This document shows positions 1 to 5,860 of a stretch of 8,224 nt of DNA, in pieces. Numbering within the stretch: the first letter of the stretch is position 1; every line of letters starts with the position of its first letter. Source of the stretch: Synergistaceae bacterium (GTDB lineage Bacteria > Synergistota > Synergistia > Synergistales > Aminobacteriaceae); NCBI GenBank assembly GCA_017446645.1, contig JAFSQO010000170.1, forward strand, positions 1 to 8,224, written 5' to 3'. Below the pieces are notes generated by a model. The model worked only from the letters and a program-made list of their open reading frames with translations, did not search any database and was not told the DNA's origin. The translations under genes were made by a program, and so were the position numbers.

Positions 1-1
1 C

Positions 2-1018
2 TTATTTCATGAACTCTTTGTAATTCTCAACTGTAACAGGCTGATAGGGTATCCAGATGTATTTGCCGTCAGTGATCTTGTAGCCGATTGACTCTTCAGT
101 AACTGGCTTCTCGTCACCTGCAAGTGCTGCGATCTTCACTGCTGCAAAGCCCTGGTTGTCAGCGTCATTAAGAACTGTGCCGAGTAACTCGCCTTTTGAC
201 ATTGCCTCAAGTGCCGGTGCTGTTGCGTCAACTCCAACGACGGGGATGTATTTTGCTGCATCGCCTAAGTTATAGCCTTCTGCCTTAAGAGCCTCGATTG
301 CGCCGAGTGCCATGTCATCATTGTTGGCTAATACTGCCTCGATGTTGTCAATGCCTACTGCTGAGATAAAGCCCTTCATTTTGTCAGTTGCCTGAACCTT
401 GTCCCAGTTTGCAGTGTCGTTGCCAAGCTCTACGATCTCGAAACCTGCGTCCTTCATTGCCTTTGTTGAGTACTCAGTTCTGAGTGTAGCGTCCTGATGT
501 CCCTGCTCTCCCCTGATCATGATGTACTGGATTTTGCCGTCCTTGTTCTTGTCTGCTCCGGGGTTGGCCTTGAAGTAATCAGCGATAATCTGCCCGGACT
601 GGGTGCCTGACTCTTCAGCTTTTGCACCGACGTACCAGATTTTGTCATAAGCCTTCATGACTTCTTCGTAAGGCTCACGGTTAATGAATACTATCGGGAG
701 CATCTCTGCTTTTGCCTTGTTCATTAAAGGCTCTGCTGCTGTTCTGTCAACGGGGTTGATTACGAGTGCCTTAACGCCTTTTGAGATATGAGCGTCAACC
801 TGGTCGTTCTGGAGGGGCTGTCTGTTCTGGGAATCAACGACATCAAGGGTTTCGCCTAACTTCTCGGCCTCGGCTAACATTGCACGTCTGACGTTGGTCA
901 TGAAGGTGTCATCGTACTTGTAAATGCAAGCTCCGATTGGGTCATCAGATGCTGCAAATGCTGATACTGCGAAAACTGCGAGACAAAGTGCTGCTAAAAC
1001 TACAACATACTTCTTCAC
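2..1018 (-). CDS. mglB: Galactose/glucose-binding periplasmic protein MglB (ABC transporter substrate-binding subunit)
   Basis: This 338-residue protein captures galactose, glucose or methyl-galactoside in the periplasm and delivers it to the MglAC importer. It starts at GTG (1018-1016) with an AGGAGG ribosome binding site ten bases upstream. Residues 1-22 form a signal peptide (KK, hydrophobic core, AFA cleavage site). The mature part aligns along its whole length with E. coli MglB as I remember it, and the sugar-contact residues are visible: YKYDDTF (33-39), N113 in FINREP, H174/D176/R180 in GHQDATLR, W205, the NND at 232-234, D264 in GVDA and N284 in VLND. The EF-hand-like calcium loop DKNKDGKIQ (156-164) is intact. 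The transporter ATPase and permease genes would be expected beyond the left edge, because the stop codon lies at positions 4-2. No promoter is evident in the 27 bases separating it from the upstream gene. The family assignment is secure; the exact sugar preference is inferred. Confidence 0.95.
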   Translation of the reverse strand: MKKYVVVLAALCLAVFAVSAFAASDDPIGACIYKYDDTFMTNVRRAMLAEAEKLGETLDVVDSQNRQPLQNDQVDAHISKGVKALVINPVDRTAAEPLMNKAKAEMLPIVFINREPYEEVMKAYDKIWYVGAKAEESGTQSGQIIADYFKANPGADKNKDGKIQYIMIRGEQGHQDATLRTEYSTKAMKDAGFEIVELGNDTANWDKVQATDKMKGFISAVGIDNIEAVLANNDDMALGAIEALKAEGYNLGDAAKYIPVVGVDATAPALEAMSKGELLGTVLNDADNQGFAAVKIAALAGDEKPVTEESIGYKITDGKYIWIPYQPVTVENYKEFMK

Positions 1019-1028
1019 GATAAAAAAG

Positions 1029-1034
1029 CCTCCT
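1029..1034 (-). promoter_or_regulatory. Ribosome binding site of mglB
   Basis: A full AGGAGG lies ten bases before the GTG codon at 1018. It supports GTG as the true start of mglB and sits in the short gap after the upstream gene, so mglB has its own strong translation signal whichever promoter transcribes it. Confidence 0.85.
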
Positions 1035-1045
1035 AAATAAAATAT

Positions 1046-2140
1046 TTATTTTCCAGCGCAAATTATTTTACCTGAATATATGCGCCGAATTCCAATAATT
1101 AAGCCTGTCAAAGCAAGTAGACCAAAGCCTGAGTTACAGCCTCCTCCGCTGTCGCTGTCAATGCGGTTATTGCCTCGTGAGCGGTCAGCAGAATAATTAT
1201 CTTCATAGCCCGTTCGAGAATCCGTAAATCTCACTGAGTAAGATATACTGCTTGGGACTCCGCTGCGGGTTAAGCCGGTGATTTTTACGTTCCATACTTC
1301 GTTATTATTATAGCGTGAAATGTTATCAGGTCTGAAAATTATGCAGTCATCATAGGCGTAATTTTCCGTGTTTACCCTGAAATAGCCGTCTTTATGAGAA
1401 CTGCTGAATGTCCACGTCCTGTTATCGCTCTCTCGTGTCAGTGTGACCTGAACTGCCTCCTCGCTGCATTCGTCAAAGACATCACCGTCAAGAGTTACAG
1501 ACCATGCAGTGTCATGATAGAAATACGTCAACGGGTGAGCCTTCTTACTGGACGGCCATGTTATGAAGACATCATCGAGCGGCCAGGCAGGAATTGAGTC
1601 AGAAATTTCTTCGATAACATAAGCAGCTGCATAGCCTTTGCGGGTACTCAGTCCAAAACCTACCTGCTCAAGTCTCGGATTCATCAGCCATCTTCTATGA
1701 GACAGTGCATTTATATTAGAGGAATCTGAGTCGTCCATGTAGATTTTGAGGCTCTTGCTTAGTGACATATTGCCAGAAGCTGCGCCAGCTATATTGCTGT
1801 GAGTTAAAGCATCGTAGGCCATGTCGTAAAAACTCAGGGTCATATTTGCAGGTCTTGAAGGCATATGAGTCAGGGTGCCTATTACGTCAAGCAATACTGC
1901 TCCATGCTGGGCTTTGTCGGTGTATTCGTCATTGAGGGTTACGCTGCTGGGAACTCCGATAAGGCTCCGGATATAATTTAGTTCGTCAAGGGCATCGTTT
2001 AGTACAGCACTCTTAACACATCCTTCATAATAGGGTGAACGATACTCAGGGCTAGAAGCATAATCATAGACATCATCTGCATAAGCACATGAACACACGA
2101 GCAACACAAGCAATATTGCAAGAACTCTCTGCAGCTTCAA
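1046..2140 (-). CDS. Exported CAP/SCP-like protein with a Synergist-CTERM sorting signal
   Basis: I place the start at TTG 2140 (364 residues). An AGGAGG lies 14 bases upstream, and the protein then opens with a proper signal peptide (KLQR, hydrophobic run, cleavage after CAYA near residue 21). The open frame extends to an ATG at 2239, but that would put a second hydrophobic stretch in front. Residues about 45-180 look like the bacterial CAP (cysteine-rich secretory protein / SCP) domain, with LDELNYIRSLIGVP, LTHMPSRP and the strongly typical SHRRWLMNPRLEQVGFG (147-163). A beta-rich domain common behind clostridial CAP domains follows (about 190-307, with IIFRPDNISRY). The C-terminus has a Ser/Gly/Asp linker, GGGC (332-335), NSGFG, a hydrophobic segment and RR (352-353), the pattern of the Synergist-CTERM sorting domain. 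Eleven further residues follow RR, which is longer than usual. The protein is probably surface-attached after processing at this signal. The molecular function of bacterial CAP domains is mostly unknown. Confidence 0.85.
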   Translation of the reverse strand: MKLQRVLAILLVLLVCSCAYADDVYDYASSPEYRSPYYEGCVKSAVLNDALDELNYIRSLIGVPSSVTLNDEYTDKAQHGAVLLDVIGTLTHMPSRPANMTLSFYDMAYDALTHSNIAGAASGNMSLSKSLKIYMDDSDSSNINALSHRRWLMNPRLEQVGFGLSTRKGYAAAYVIEEISDSIPAWPLDDVFITWPSSKKAHPLTYFYHDTAWSVTLDGDVFDECSEEAVQVTLTRESDNRTWTFSSSHKDGYFRVNTENYAYDDCIIFRPDNISRYNNNEVWNVKITGLTRSGVPSSISYSVRFTDSRTGYEDNYSADRSRGNNRIDSDSGGGCNSGFGLLALTGLIIGIRRIYSGKIICAGK

Positions 2141-2154
2141 GATGAAATTTATAC

Positions 2155-2160
2155 CCTCCT
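2155..2160 (-). promoter_or_regulatory. Ribosome binding site deciding the TTG start of the CAP protein gene
   Basis: AGGAGG on the minus strand precedes the TTG at 2140 by 14 bases. The spacing is long, but no ATG, GTG or other TTG lies in frame between them, and the signal peptide begins exactly there. No comparable site precedes the ATG at 2239. Confidence 0.6.
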
Positions 2161-2195
2161 GACAAAATTTTTTTATTAAGAAAGTGAGTGTGAAT

Positions 2196-2201
2196 ATTAT
2201 A
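2196..2201 (-). promoter_or_regulatory. Probable -10 element for the CAP protein gene
   Basis: The minus strand reads TATAAT here, which would place the transcript start near 2188 and give a leader of about 48 bases to the TTG start. No convincing -35 box is found 16-18 bases upstream (T-rich sequence only), so the assignment rests on the -10 alone in an AT-rich divergent intergenic region. Confidence 0.4.
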
Positions 2202-2222
2202 ATTAATTTCCCAGAAAAAACA

Positions 2223-2239
2223 TTGCGTAAATTTCGCAA
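2223..2239. promoter_or_regulatory. Small inverted repeat between divergent promoters, possible operator
   Basis: TTGCG-TAAATTT-CGCAA is a perfect 5-base inverted repeat with a 7-base spacer. It lies between the -10 of the leftward promoter and the -35 of the rightward one. A second element, TTACGC at 2250-2255, is the reverse complement of GCGTAA at 2225-2230. The position would suit a regulator acting on both promoters, but the arms are short and chance is possible in AT-rich DNA. Confidence 0.3.
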
Positions 2240-2255
2240 ATATTTATTATTACGC

Positions 2256-2283
2256 TTGCAAAATCACGACACAATTTTATAAT
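2256..2283 (+). promoter_or_regulatory. Sigma70-type promoter of duplicated unit, copy 1
   Basis: TTGCAA (2256-2261), a 16-base spacer and a perfect TATAAT (2278-2283) precede the zinc-ribbon gene. Transcription would start near 2290, leaving a leader of about 39 bases. The same arrangement with the same spacer length recurs before copy 2, which strengthens the call. Confidence 0.75.
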
Positions 2284-2328
2284 CAGATTAAAGTTATTCT
2301 CACTATTATTTAATTACGGAGGATTAAG

Positions 2329-2490
2329 ATGGCAAAATTCAGATGCCTTGAATGCAAAAAAGAATTTGAACTCGACTCAACAACGCAGACTAGACGCTGC
2401 CCCGAATGCATGAGCCGTTATCTTGAGCTTGTCTCAGGAGAAATACAGCGCGGGAAGTCCTGGAGCGCAAAAACTTATTCAGCGAGATAA
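2329..2490 (+). CDS. Small four-cysteine zinc-ribbon protein
   Basis: This 53-residue ORF starts at ATG 2329, six bases after a GGAGG (2318-2322), and ends at TAA 2488-2490. It reads MAKFRCLECKKEFEL and later RRCPECM, so two CxxC pairs (C6/C9 and C24/C27) form a classic rubredoxin-like zinc ribbon of 22 residues. A short tail ending GKSWSAKTYSAR follows. The large gene downstream begins only four bases after the stop, so the two are almost certainly co-transcribed and translationally coupled. Such minimal zinc ribbons usually contact nucleic acid or another protein; which applies here is unknown. The tail is homologous to that of the small ORF in copy 2 (3663-3779), which shows that this is a real, inherited gene and not a chance ORF. 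No named family is assigned. Confidence 0.85.
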   Translation: MAKFRCLECKKEFELDSTTQTRRCPECMSRYLELVSGEIQRGKSWSAKTYSAR

Positions 2491-2494
2491 AATC

Positions 2495-3538
2495 ATGGCA
2501 GCACCTACAAATAATTTTTTCGATGTTAGAGACATTGCAGCCGAAACTGAGATAAAACCCGAACAGCCTCAAGTCCCTGAACCTCCCCAGGAAGTCCCCG
2601 GTTATCTGGCTCTGAAATTTACATTTGCACCTAGCCGCGGTGATATGGGCGGAGCGTTCTGCATAATTTTTGAAGGTCAATCCGGCAAAACGATTTTTCA
2701 AGTCTTCTGGCTGGCTAAACCCTATGCTAAGAACGTTATAATCGAGCCTGCTAAAGATTGGCGCAACTTCGTGAAGCGTTTCCCTCAATTAGGGCCTCTC
2801 GATAAGGAATGGGGCGGGAAACTTCAGGAACAGCTCAAGGAGATTCTGACACCTGCAGAGAAGCGCAAATTATTCGAGAACTACACTAAGGCGAAGTTAC
2901 GTCAGATAGAGAGTATGCTGCGAAGGTCATTCGAGGCATCTTCACAGTGCGTATTCAGTGCTTCAATCGATGCTGAACCTGTAGCGCGTCCTGAACTTGA
3001 GCGTGCAAAGGTTTTAAAGCCTCTTGAACCTACAGCTGAAGAACTCGAAAGGAAAAAGAAGGCCGAAGAAGAGATAAAGAAACAAGAAGAAGCCGAAGAC
3101 GAAGCCAGAAAAGCTCAGGCAAGAGAAGAAGGCGTATTTGAGGGTACGTTAATCAAATGCGGTGCTGTCGTTGATCCTGTCAGGGGCAAGCCGTCATCAG
3201 AGATAAACCCCGGTGATATTGTCGAAGTCAGCATAGAAGGCGAAGGAGCAAGTGCACTTGTCCGAAAATTCCTTGAGGAGAATGACATCAAGCCTTTATT
3301 CCCAGTTGAAGAGGTCAAGAGACTTGAGGGAAAAACCTTGATTTACGTAAGGATTAACGACGAAATCAGGGGCTTCATCAATATCACGAAAGATATTCGC
3401 ATGAAGATTAAAGAAAGCCCTGCAGACGTTGCCAGACAGGTGAGGGCTTCGCATTTTGTCGAAGATATGTTTTTCTTTGGACTTCTGGGCGGCGCGTTGA
3501 TCGGCTTGATATTCGTGATTCGATATTTCTTTCTATGA
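2495..3538 (+). CDS. Uncharacterised protein with C-terminal membrane anchor, copy 1
   Basis: I do not recognise a named family for this 347-residue protein. I choose ATG 2495, four bases after the zinc-ribbon stop, because copy 2 starts at the homologous ATGGCAGCA; an in-frame ATG at 2423 would run through the zinc-ribbon gene. Visible parts in order are a Pro/Glu-rich N-terminus (20-35); a conserved domain with YLALKFTFAPSRGDMGGAF (37-55), IFQVFWLAKPY and WRNFVKRFPQLGPLDKEW (89-106); a charged Glu/Lys/Ala helix, probably a coiled coil (181-212); a second, beta-rich domain (213-310); and one C-terminal hydrophobic segment (325-347, ending VIRYFFL). There is no signal peptide, so the topology should be tail-anchored with the bulk in the cytoplasm. 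Cysteines C56, C152 and C222 are shared with copy 2. No terminator is seen after it. The gene is surely real; its function is unknown. Confidence 0.88.
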   Translation: MAAPTNNFFDVRDIAAETEIKPEQPQVPEPPQEVPGYLALKFTFAPSRGDMGGAFCIIFEGQSGKTIFQVFWLAKPYAKNVIIEPAKDWRNFVKRFPQLGPLDKEWGGKLQEQLKEILTPAEKRKLFENYTKAKLRQIESMLRRSFEASSQCVFSASIDAEPVARPELERAKVLKPLEPTAEELERKKKAEEEIKKQEEAEDEARKAQAREEGVFEGTLIKCGAVVDPVRGKPSSEINPGDIVEVSIEGEGASALVRKFLEENDIKPLFPVEEVKRLEGKTLIYVRINDEIRGFINITKDIRMKIKESPADVARQVRASHFVEDMFFFGLLGGALIGLIFVIRYFFL

Positions 3539-3577
3539 GCATAAATATTATTCGCGTGACCCTTAAGTTGCTTCCCA

Positions 3578-3605
3578 TTGTAAATTCAACATGATCATTT
3601 ATAAT
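3578..3605 (+). promoter_or_regulatory. Sigma70-type promoter of duplicated unit, copy 2
   Basis: TTGTAA (3578-3583), a 16-base spacer and TATAAT (3600-3605) match the promoter of copy 1 in both boxes, apart from one base, and in spacing. Transcription would start near 3612, about 50 bases before the small ORF. The rest of the 124-base gap after copy 1 shows no other clear element. Confidence 0.75.
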
Positions 3606-3647
3606 AAATTAAAGATAGAGTCAATAAAATAATTATTTTGCACGCAC

Positions 3648-3652
3648 GGAGG
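3648..3652 (+). promoter_or_regulatory. Ribosome binding site of the cysteine-less small ORF
   Basis: GGAGG ten bases before ATG 3663. It is the counterpart of the GGAGG at 2318-2322 in copy 1. Its retention indicates that the shortened small ORF is still translated, or at least that ribosomes are loaded here for the coupled downstream gene. Confidence 0.75.
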
Positions 3653-3662
3653 TTTTTACACG

Positions 3663-3779
3663 ATGGCAGAAATCAAGCGCAGAGAACTTAAAGCACCCCT
3701 ATCAGTACACTATGAGTTTATCTCGTCATGTATCAGGTCAGGAAAAATACTGCACGCAAAATTCTATTCAGTAAGATAA
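3663..3779 (+). CDS. Small ORF paralogous to the zinc ribbon but lacking all zinc ligands
   Basis: This 38-residue ORF begins MAEIKRRELK and ends SGKILHAKFYSVR, with a good GGAGG upstream and TAA at 3777-3779. Its C-terminal 25 residues align with those of the copy 1 zinc ribbon (GK-x3-AK-x-YS-x-R). Its N-terminal 10 align with MAKFRCLECK, but C6 is Arg and C9 is Leu. The stretch carrying the second CxxC is missing, a deletion of 15 codons. The reading frame, start, stop and 4-base distance to the next gene are nevertheless intact. It contains a single Cys (C23), not in a zinc motif. It may be a degenerate remnant kept as a translational lead-in for the downstream gene, or a retained peptide whose function lies in the tail. 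I call it a coding sequence with reserve. Confidence 0.6.
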   Translation: MAEIKRRELKAPLSVHYEFISSCIRSGKILHAKFYSVR

Positions 3780-3783
3780 AGTC

Positions 3784-4839
3784 ATGGCAGCACAAGCAAA
3801 TAAATTTTTGGACGTTAGCGATATTGCAGCCCAGGCAGAGATTAAAGCCGAGCCCCCCTCAGTTCCTGAACCTCCTAAGAACGAAACTCCTGCTTATCTT
3901 GCCTTGAAGTTCACGTTTTCACCAAGTCGCGGCGACATGGGCGGGGCATTCTGCGCGATCTTTGACTGTCAGTCAGGTAAAACAGTCTTTCAGGTCTTCT
4001 GGCTTGCTAGACCCTACACTAAAAGCATAATAATCGAACCTGCTAAGGAATGGCGCAATTTCGTGAAGAGATTCCCGCAGTTAGGGCCTCTTGATAAAGA
4101 ATGGAGTGGGAAACTTCAGGCGCAGCTCAAGGAAATATTGACGACCGACGAAAAGCTCAAGTTAGCTGGGAATTATACCAGAACTAAATTAAGACAGATT
4201 GAAAGTATTTTACGCAGGGCCTTTGAAGCGTCTTCACAGTGCCTATTCAGTGCTGCAATTGACGTTGAACCTGTTACTCGGTCCGGACTTGAACGGGCAA
4301 AAGTGTTAAAGCCTATGGAACCTACAGCAGAAGAGATCGAGGCAAAACAGAAAGCCGACGAAGAGCAAAAGAAGCAGGAAGCTGCCGAAGACGAGGCGAG
4401 AAAAGCTCAATCCTCAAAAGAAGGCGGAGCTATCGAGGGCATATTGATAAAATGTGACGCTGCTGTTGACCCGATTAAAGGCAAACCTTCATCAGAACTT
4501 GAAGAGGGTGACATAATAGAAGTCATCATAGAAGGTGAAGGTGACGGGGCGAGCGTAATGGTGCGCAAATTCATCGAAGAGAATAACATAAGGCCGATGT
4601 TCCCAGTTGACGAAATCAAGAGATTTGGCAGCAAGACCGTAATTTACGTGAAGATTAATGACGAAATAAGGGGCATTATCAATCTCACGAAGGATATTCT
4701 CATAAAAGTGAAAGAAGACCCTGCAGCTGTTATCCGTAAGGAGAAGGCATCGAACTTTGCAGAAAATATCTTTTTCTCTGTGTTTATGCTTGGTGCGCTG
4801 GTTGGCCTGATATTCGTGATTAGATATTTCTTCCTGTAA
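3784..4839 (+). CDS. Uncharacterised protein with C-terminal membrane anchor, copy 2
   Basis: This 351-residue paralog of the protein at 2495-3538 has the same order of parts: N-terminal Pro/Glu-rich stretch (20-36), conserved domain with PSRGDMGGAFC (47-57) and WRNFVKRFPQLGPLDKEW (90-107), charged probable coiled coil (182-213), beta-rich domain (214-312) and a terminal membrane segment (329-351) whose last ten residues are identical to copy 1. It is longer by four residues in three small indels and carries an extra Cys (C62). The most conserved blocks are the first domain and the extreme C-terminus; the coiled coil and the residues just before the membrane segment vary most. ATG 3784 follows the small-ORF stop by four bases with no strong ribosome site of its own, which again suggests translational coupling. 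Its function is unknown. Paralogs that differ in the linker could form hetero-oligomers, but that is inference. Confidence 0.88.
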   Translation: MAAQANKFLDVSDIAAQAEIKAEPPSVPEPPKNETPAYLALKFTFSPSRGDMGGAFCAIFDCQSGKTVFQVFWLARPYTKSIIIEPAKEWRNFVKRFPQLGPLDKEWSGKLQAQLKEILTTDEKLKLAGNYTRTKLRQIESILRRAFEASSQCLFSAAIDVEPVTRSGLERAKVLKPMEPTAEEIEAKQKADEEQKKQEAAEDEARKAQSSKEGGAIEGILIKCDAAVDPIKGKPSSELEEGDIIEVIIEGEGDGASVMVRKFIEENNIRPMFPVDEIKRFGSKTVIYVKINDEIRGIINLTKDILIKVKEDPAAVIRKEKASNFAENIFFSVFMLGALVGLIFVIRYFFL

Positions 4840-4860
4840 CTGACAACGCGTATAAATAAG

Positions 4861-4892
4861 CCCTCCTGACTCTAATAAAAGAATCCGGAGGG
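4861..4892. terminator. Bidirectional hairpin terminator between convergent genes
   Basis: CCCTCC (4861-4866) pairs with GGAGGG (4887-4892). Inside, GA/TC pairs extend the stem across two mismatches to an 8-base loop, TAATAAAA. On the plus strand the T-run AATTTTTATT follows at 4900-4909; on the minus strand the hairpin is followed by CTTATTTATA. The site ends the plus-strand copy 2 gene (stop at 4839). For the minus-strand glycosyltransferase it lies just past the stop at 4904. The 12 bases GAATCCGGAGGG recur in the hairpin at 7266-7294. Confidence 0.75.
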
Positions 4893-4903
4893 GAGATAAA
4901 TTT

Positions 4904-5842
4904 TTATTTGCAGTGCTTTTTATACCATTCATTGACTTCCTGAAGTCGGAATTCGAATTCGCGCCTCTCATTGTTCTTAATAGTTTGAAGAATAATTCCA
5001 GAGAACAGAGAAATAAGTGCAGCAATGACCCCGAAGCCGCAGACTATCAAAGTTGGGAATCTAGCGACAAGTCCAGTAGCAATATATTCGTTCAGAACGG
5101 GGACAAAGAATAGCAGTGAAAGCAATAATAACAAAGCAGCTATAACACTAAAGAAATATAACGGCCTGTAATCGCAGAATAAATGCATGATGGTTTTCAA
5201 AACTTTTATGCCGTCCGAGAAAGTATTTAACTTCGAGACACTGCCGTCTTGTCTGTCAGAATACTCGATGACTTCATTCATGAGCTTCATGTTTTTATCT
5301 ATTGCGTGAATCGTCATTTCTGTTTCAATCTCGAACCCCTGAGACACTACAGGAAATGATTTCACGAATTTATAACTCATCGCTCTAAAGCCTGTCATAA
5401 TGTCATAAATACTGCTTCTGAAAATAAAATTTATGAGTGTCCTAACTATGACATTGCCCATGTTATGAAATGGTCTTTTATTCTCAGTAAAGTAAGTAGA
5501 AGAAAGTCTGTCGCCTATCACCATGTCAGCCCTGCCTTCAAGAACAGGTTGTGCAAGTTTTCTGCCTGAAGCTGCGGGGTAAGTGTCATCGCCGTCGACC
5601 ATGATATAGCATTTTGCATCTATATCCTGAAACATGCTGCGTATGACGTTGCCCTTACCTTGTCTATATTCGTAACGAACTATAGCTCCTGACTCTCTGG
5701 CAATTTTTGCTGTATTGTCAGTTGAGTTGTTATCATAGACGTAAATTTTTGCTTCAGGAAGTTCTCTGCGCCAGTCTTCTACAACTTTTTTAATCGAGAG
5801 AGCCTCGTTAAAGCACGGAATAATAATGGCTATGTTATCCAT
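4904..5842 (-). CDS. Family 2 glycosyltransferase with two C-terminal membrane segments (polyprenyl-phosphate sugar synthase-like)
   Basis: This 312-residue GT-A fold enzyme belongs to the DPM/DPG-synthase-like branch of GT2, which transfers a sugar from a nucleotide donor to a membrane lipid phosphate. Nucleotide-binding and catalytic motifs are intact: IIPCFNE (7-13), DNNSTDNT (37-44), RQGKGNV (60-66), the metal-binding DGDDTYP (83-89), GDR (110-112), TGFRA (150-154) and GFEIETEM (169-176). Two hydrophobic segments (228-250 and 263-289) and a basic/acidic cytoplasmic tail follow, as in the membrane-anchored members. The start ATG 5842 lies 18 bases after the stop of the DUF2142 gene, and its AGGTAGG ribosome site overlaps the end of that gap, so the two genes form an operon. 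The enzyme probably makes a lipid-linked sugar that the membrane neighbour uses for a surface glycan. The sugar and the lipid cannot be told from sequence. Confidence 0.88.
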   Translation of the reverse strand: MDNIAIIIPCFNEALSIKKVVEDWRRELPEAKIYVYDNNSTDNTAKIARESGAIVRYEYRQGKGNVIRSMFQDIDAKCYIMVDGDDTYPAASGRKLAQPVLEGRADMVIGDRLSSTYFTENKRPFHNMGNVIVRTLINFIFRSSIYDIMTGFRAMSYKFVKSFPVVSQGFEIETEMTIHAIDKNMKLMNEVIEYSDRQDGSVSKLNTFSDGIKVLKTIMHLFCDYRPLYFFSVIAALLLLLSLLFFVPVLNEYIATGLVARFPTLIVCGFGVIAALISLFSGIILQTIKNNERREFEFRLQEVNEWYKKHCK

Positions 5843-5860
5843 GAATTAATTAACCTACCT

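Larger units (their letters stand above)
2256..3538 (+). repeat. Tandem duplicated transcription unit, copy 1 (promoter + small ORF + tail-anchored protein gene)
   Basis: This segment is the first of two directly repeated units of about 1.27 kb. The units share promoter architecture, an ATTAAAG just after the -10 box, a GGAGG ribosome site, a small ORF ending in AK-x-YS-x-R, a 4-base junction before an ATGGCAGCA start, and a large gene encoding a protein roughly 70% identical by eye. The copies have diverged well beyond a recent duplication, with many synonymous changes and four residues of indels. Confidence 0.85.
3578..4839 (+). repeat. Tandem duplicated transcription unit, copy 2
   Basis: Second unit of the direct tandem duplication, in the same order and orientation as 2256-3538. 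It has its own promoter and ribosome binding site. Its small ORF is shortened by 15 residues relative to copy 1 and lacks the zinc-binding cysteines, whereas the large gene is full length. It ends before the hairpin terminator at 4861-4892. Confidence 0.85.

Noticed and set aside
1106..1111. Perfect TTGACA on the minus strand as a -35 box for mglB
   Set aside because: No acceptable -10 hexamer lies 15-19 bases downstream; the nearest TATATT is 25 bases away. It is also within the CAP coding sequence (Leu-Thr codons).
2141..2239. ATG 2239 as start of the CAP-domain protein, adding 33 residues
   Set aside because: It lacks a ribosome site, covers the promoter and the AGGAGG, and would place a second hydrophobic segment before a complete signal peptide.
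2423..2494. In-frame ATG at 2423 as start of the copy 1 large protein, adding 24 residues
   Set aside because: It would overlap the zinc-ribbon gene for most of its tail. Copy 2 has its conserved start at the homologous ATGGCAGCA (3784), and the paralogs match from that Met onward.
4492..5025. Long antisense open frames over the duplicated large genes and the glycosyltransferase, including one of 177 codons
   Set aside because: They lie opposite clearly conserved coding sequence, cross gene boundaries and the terminator, and show no recognisable domain or ribosome site.
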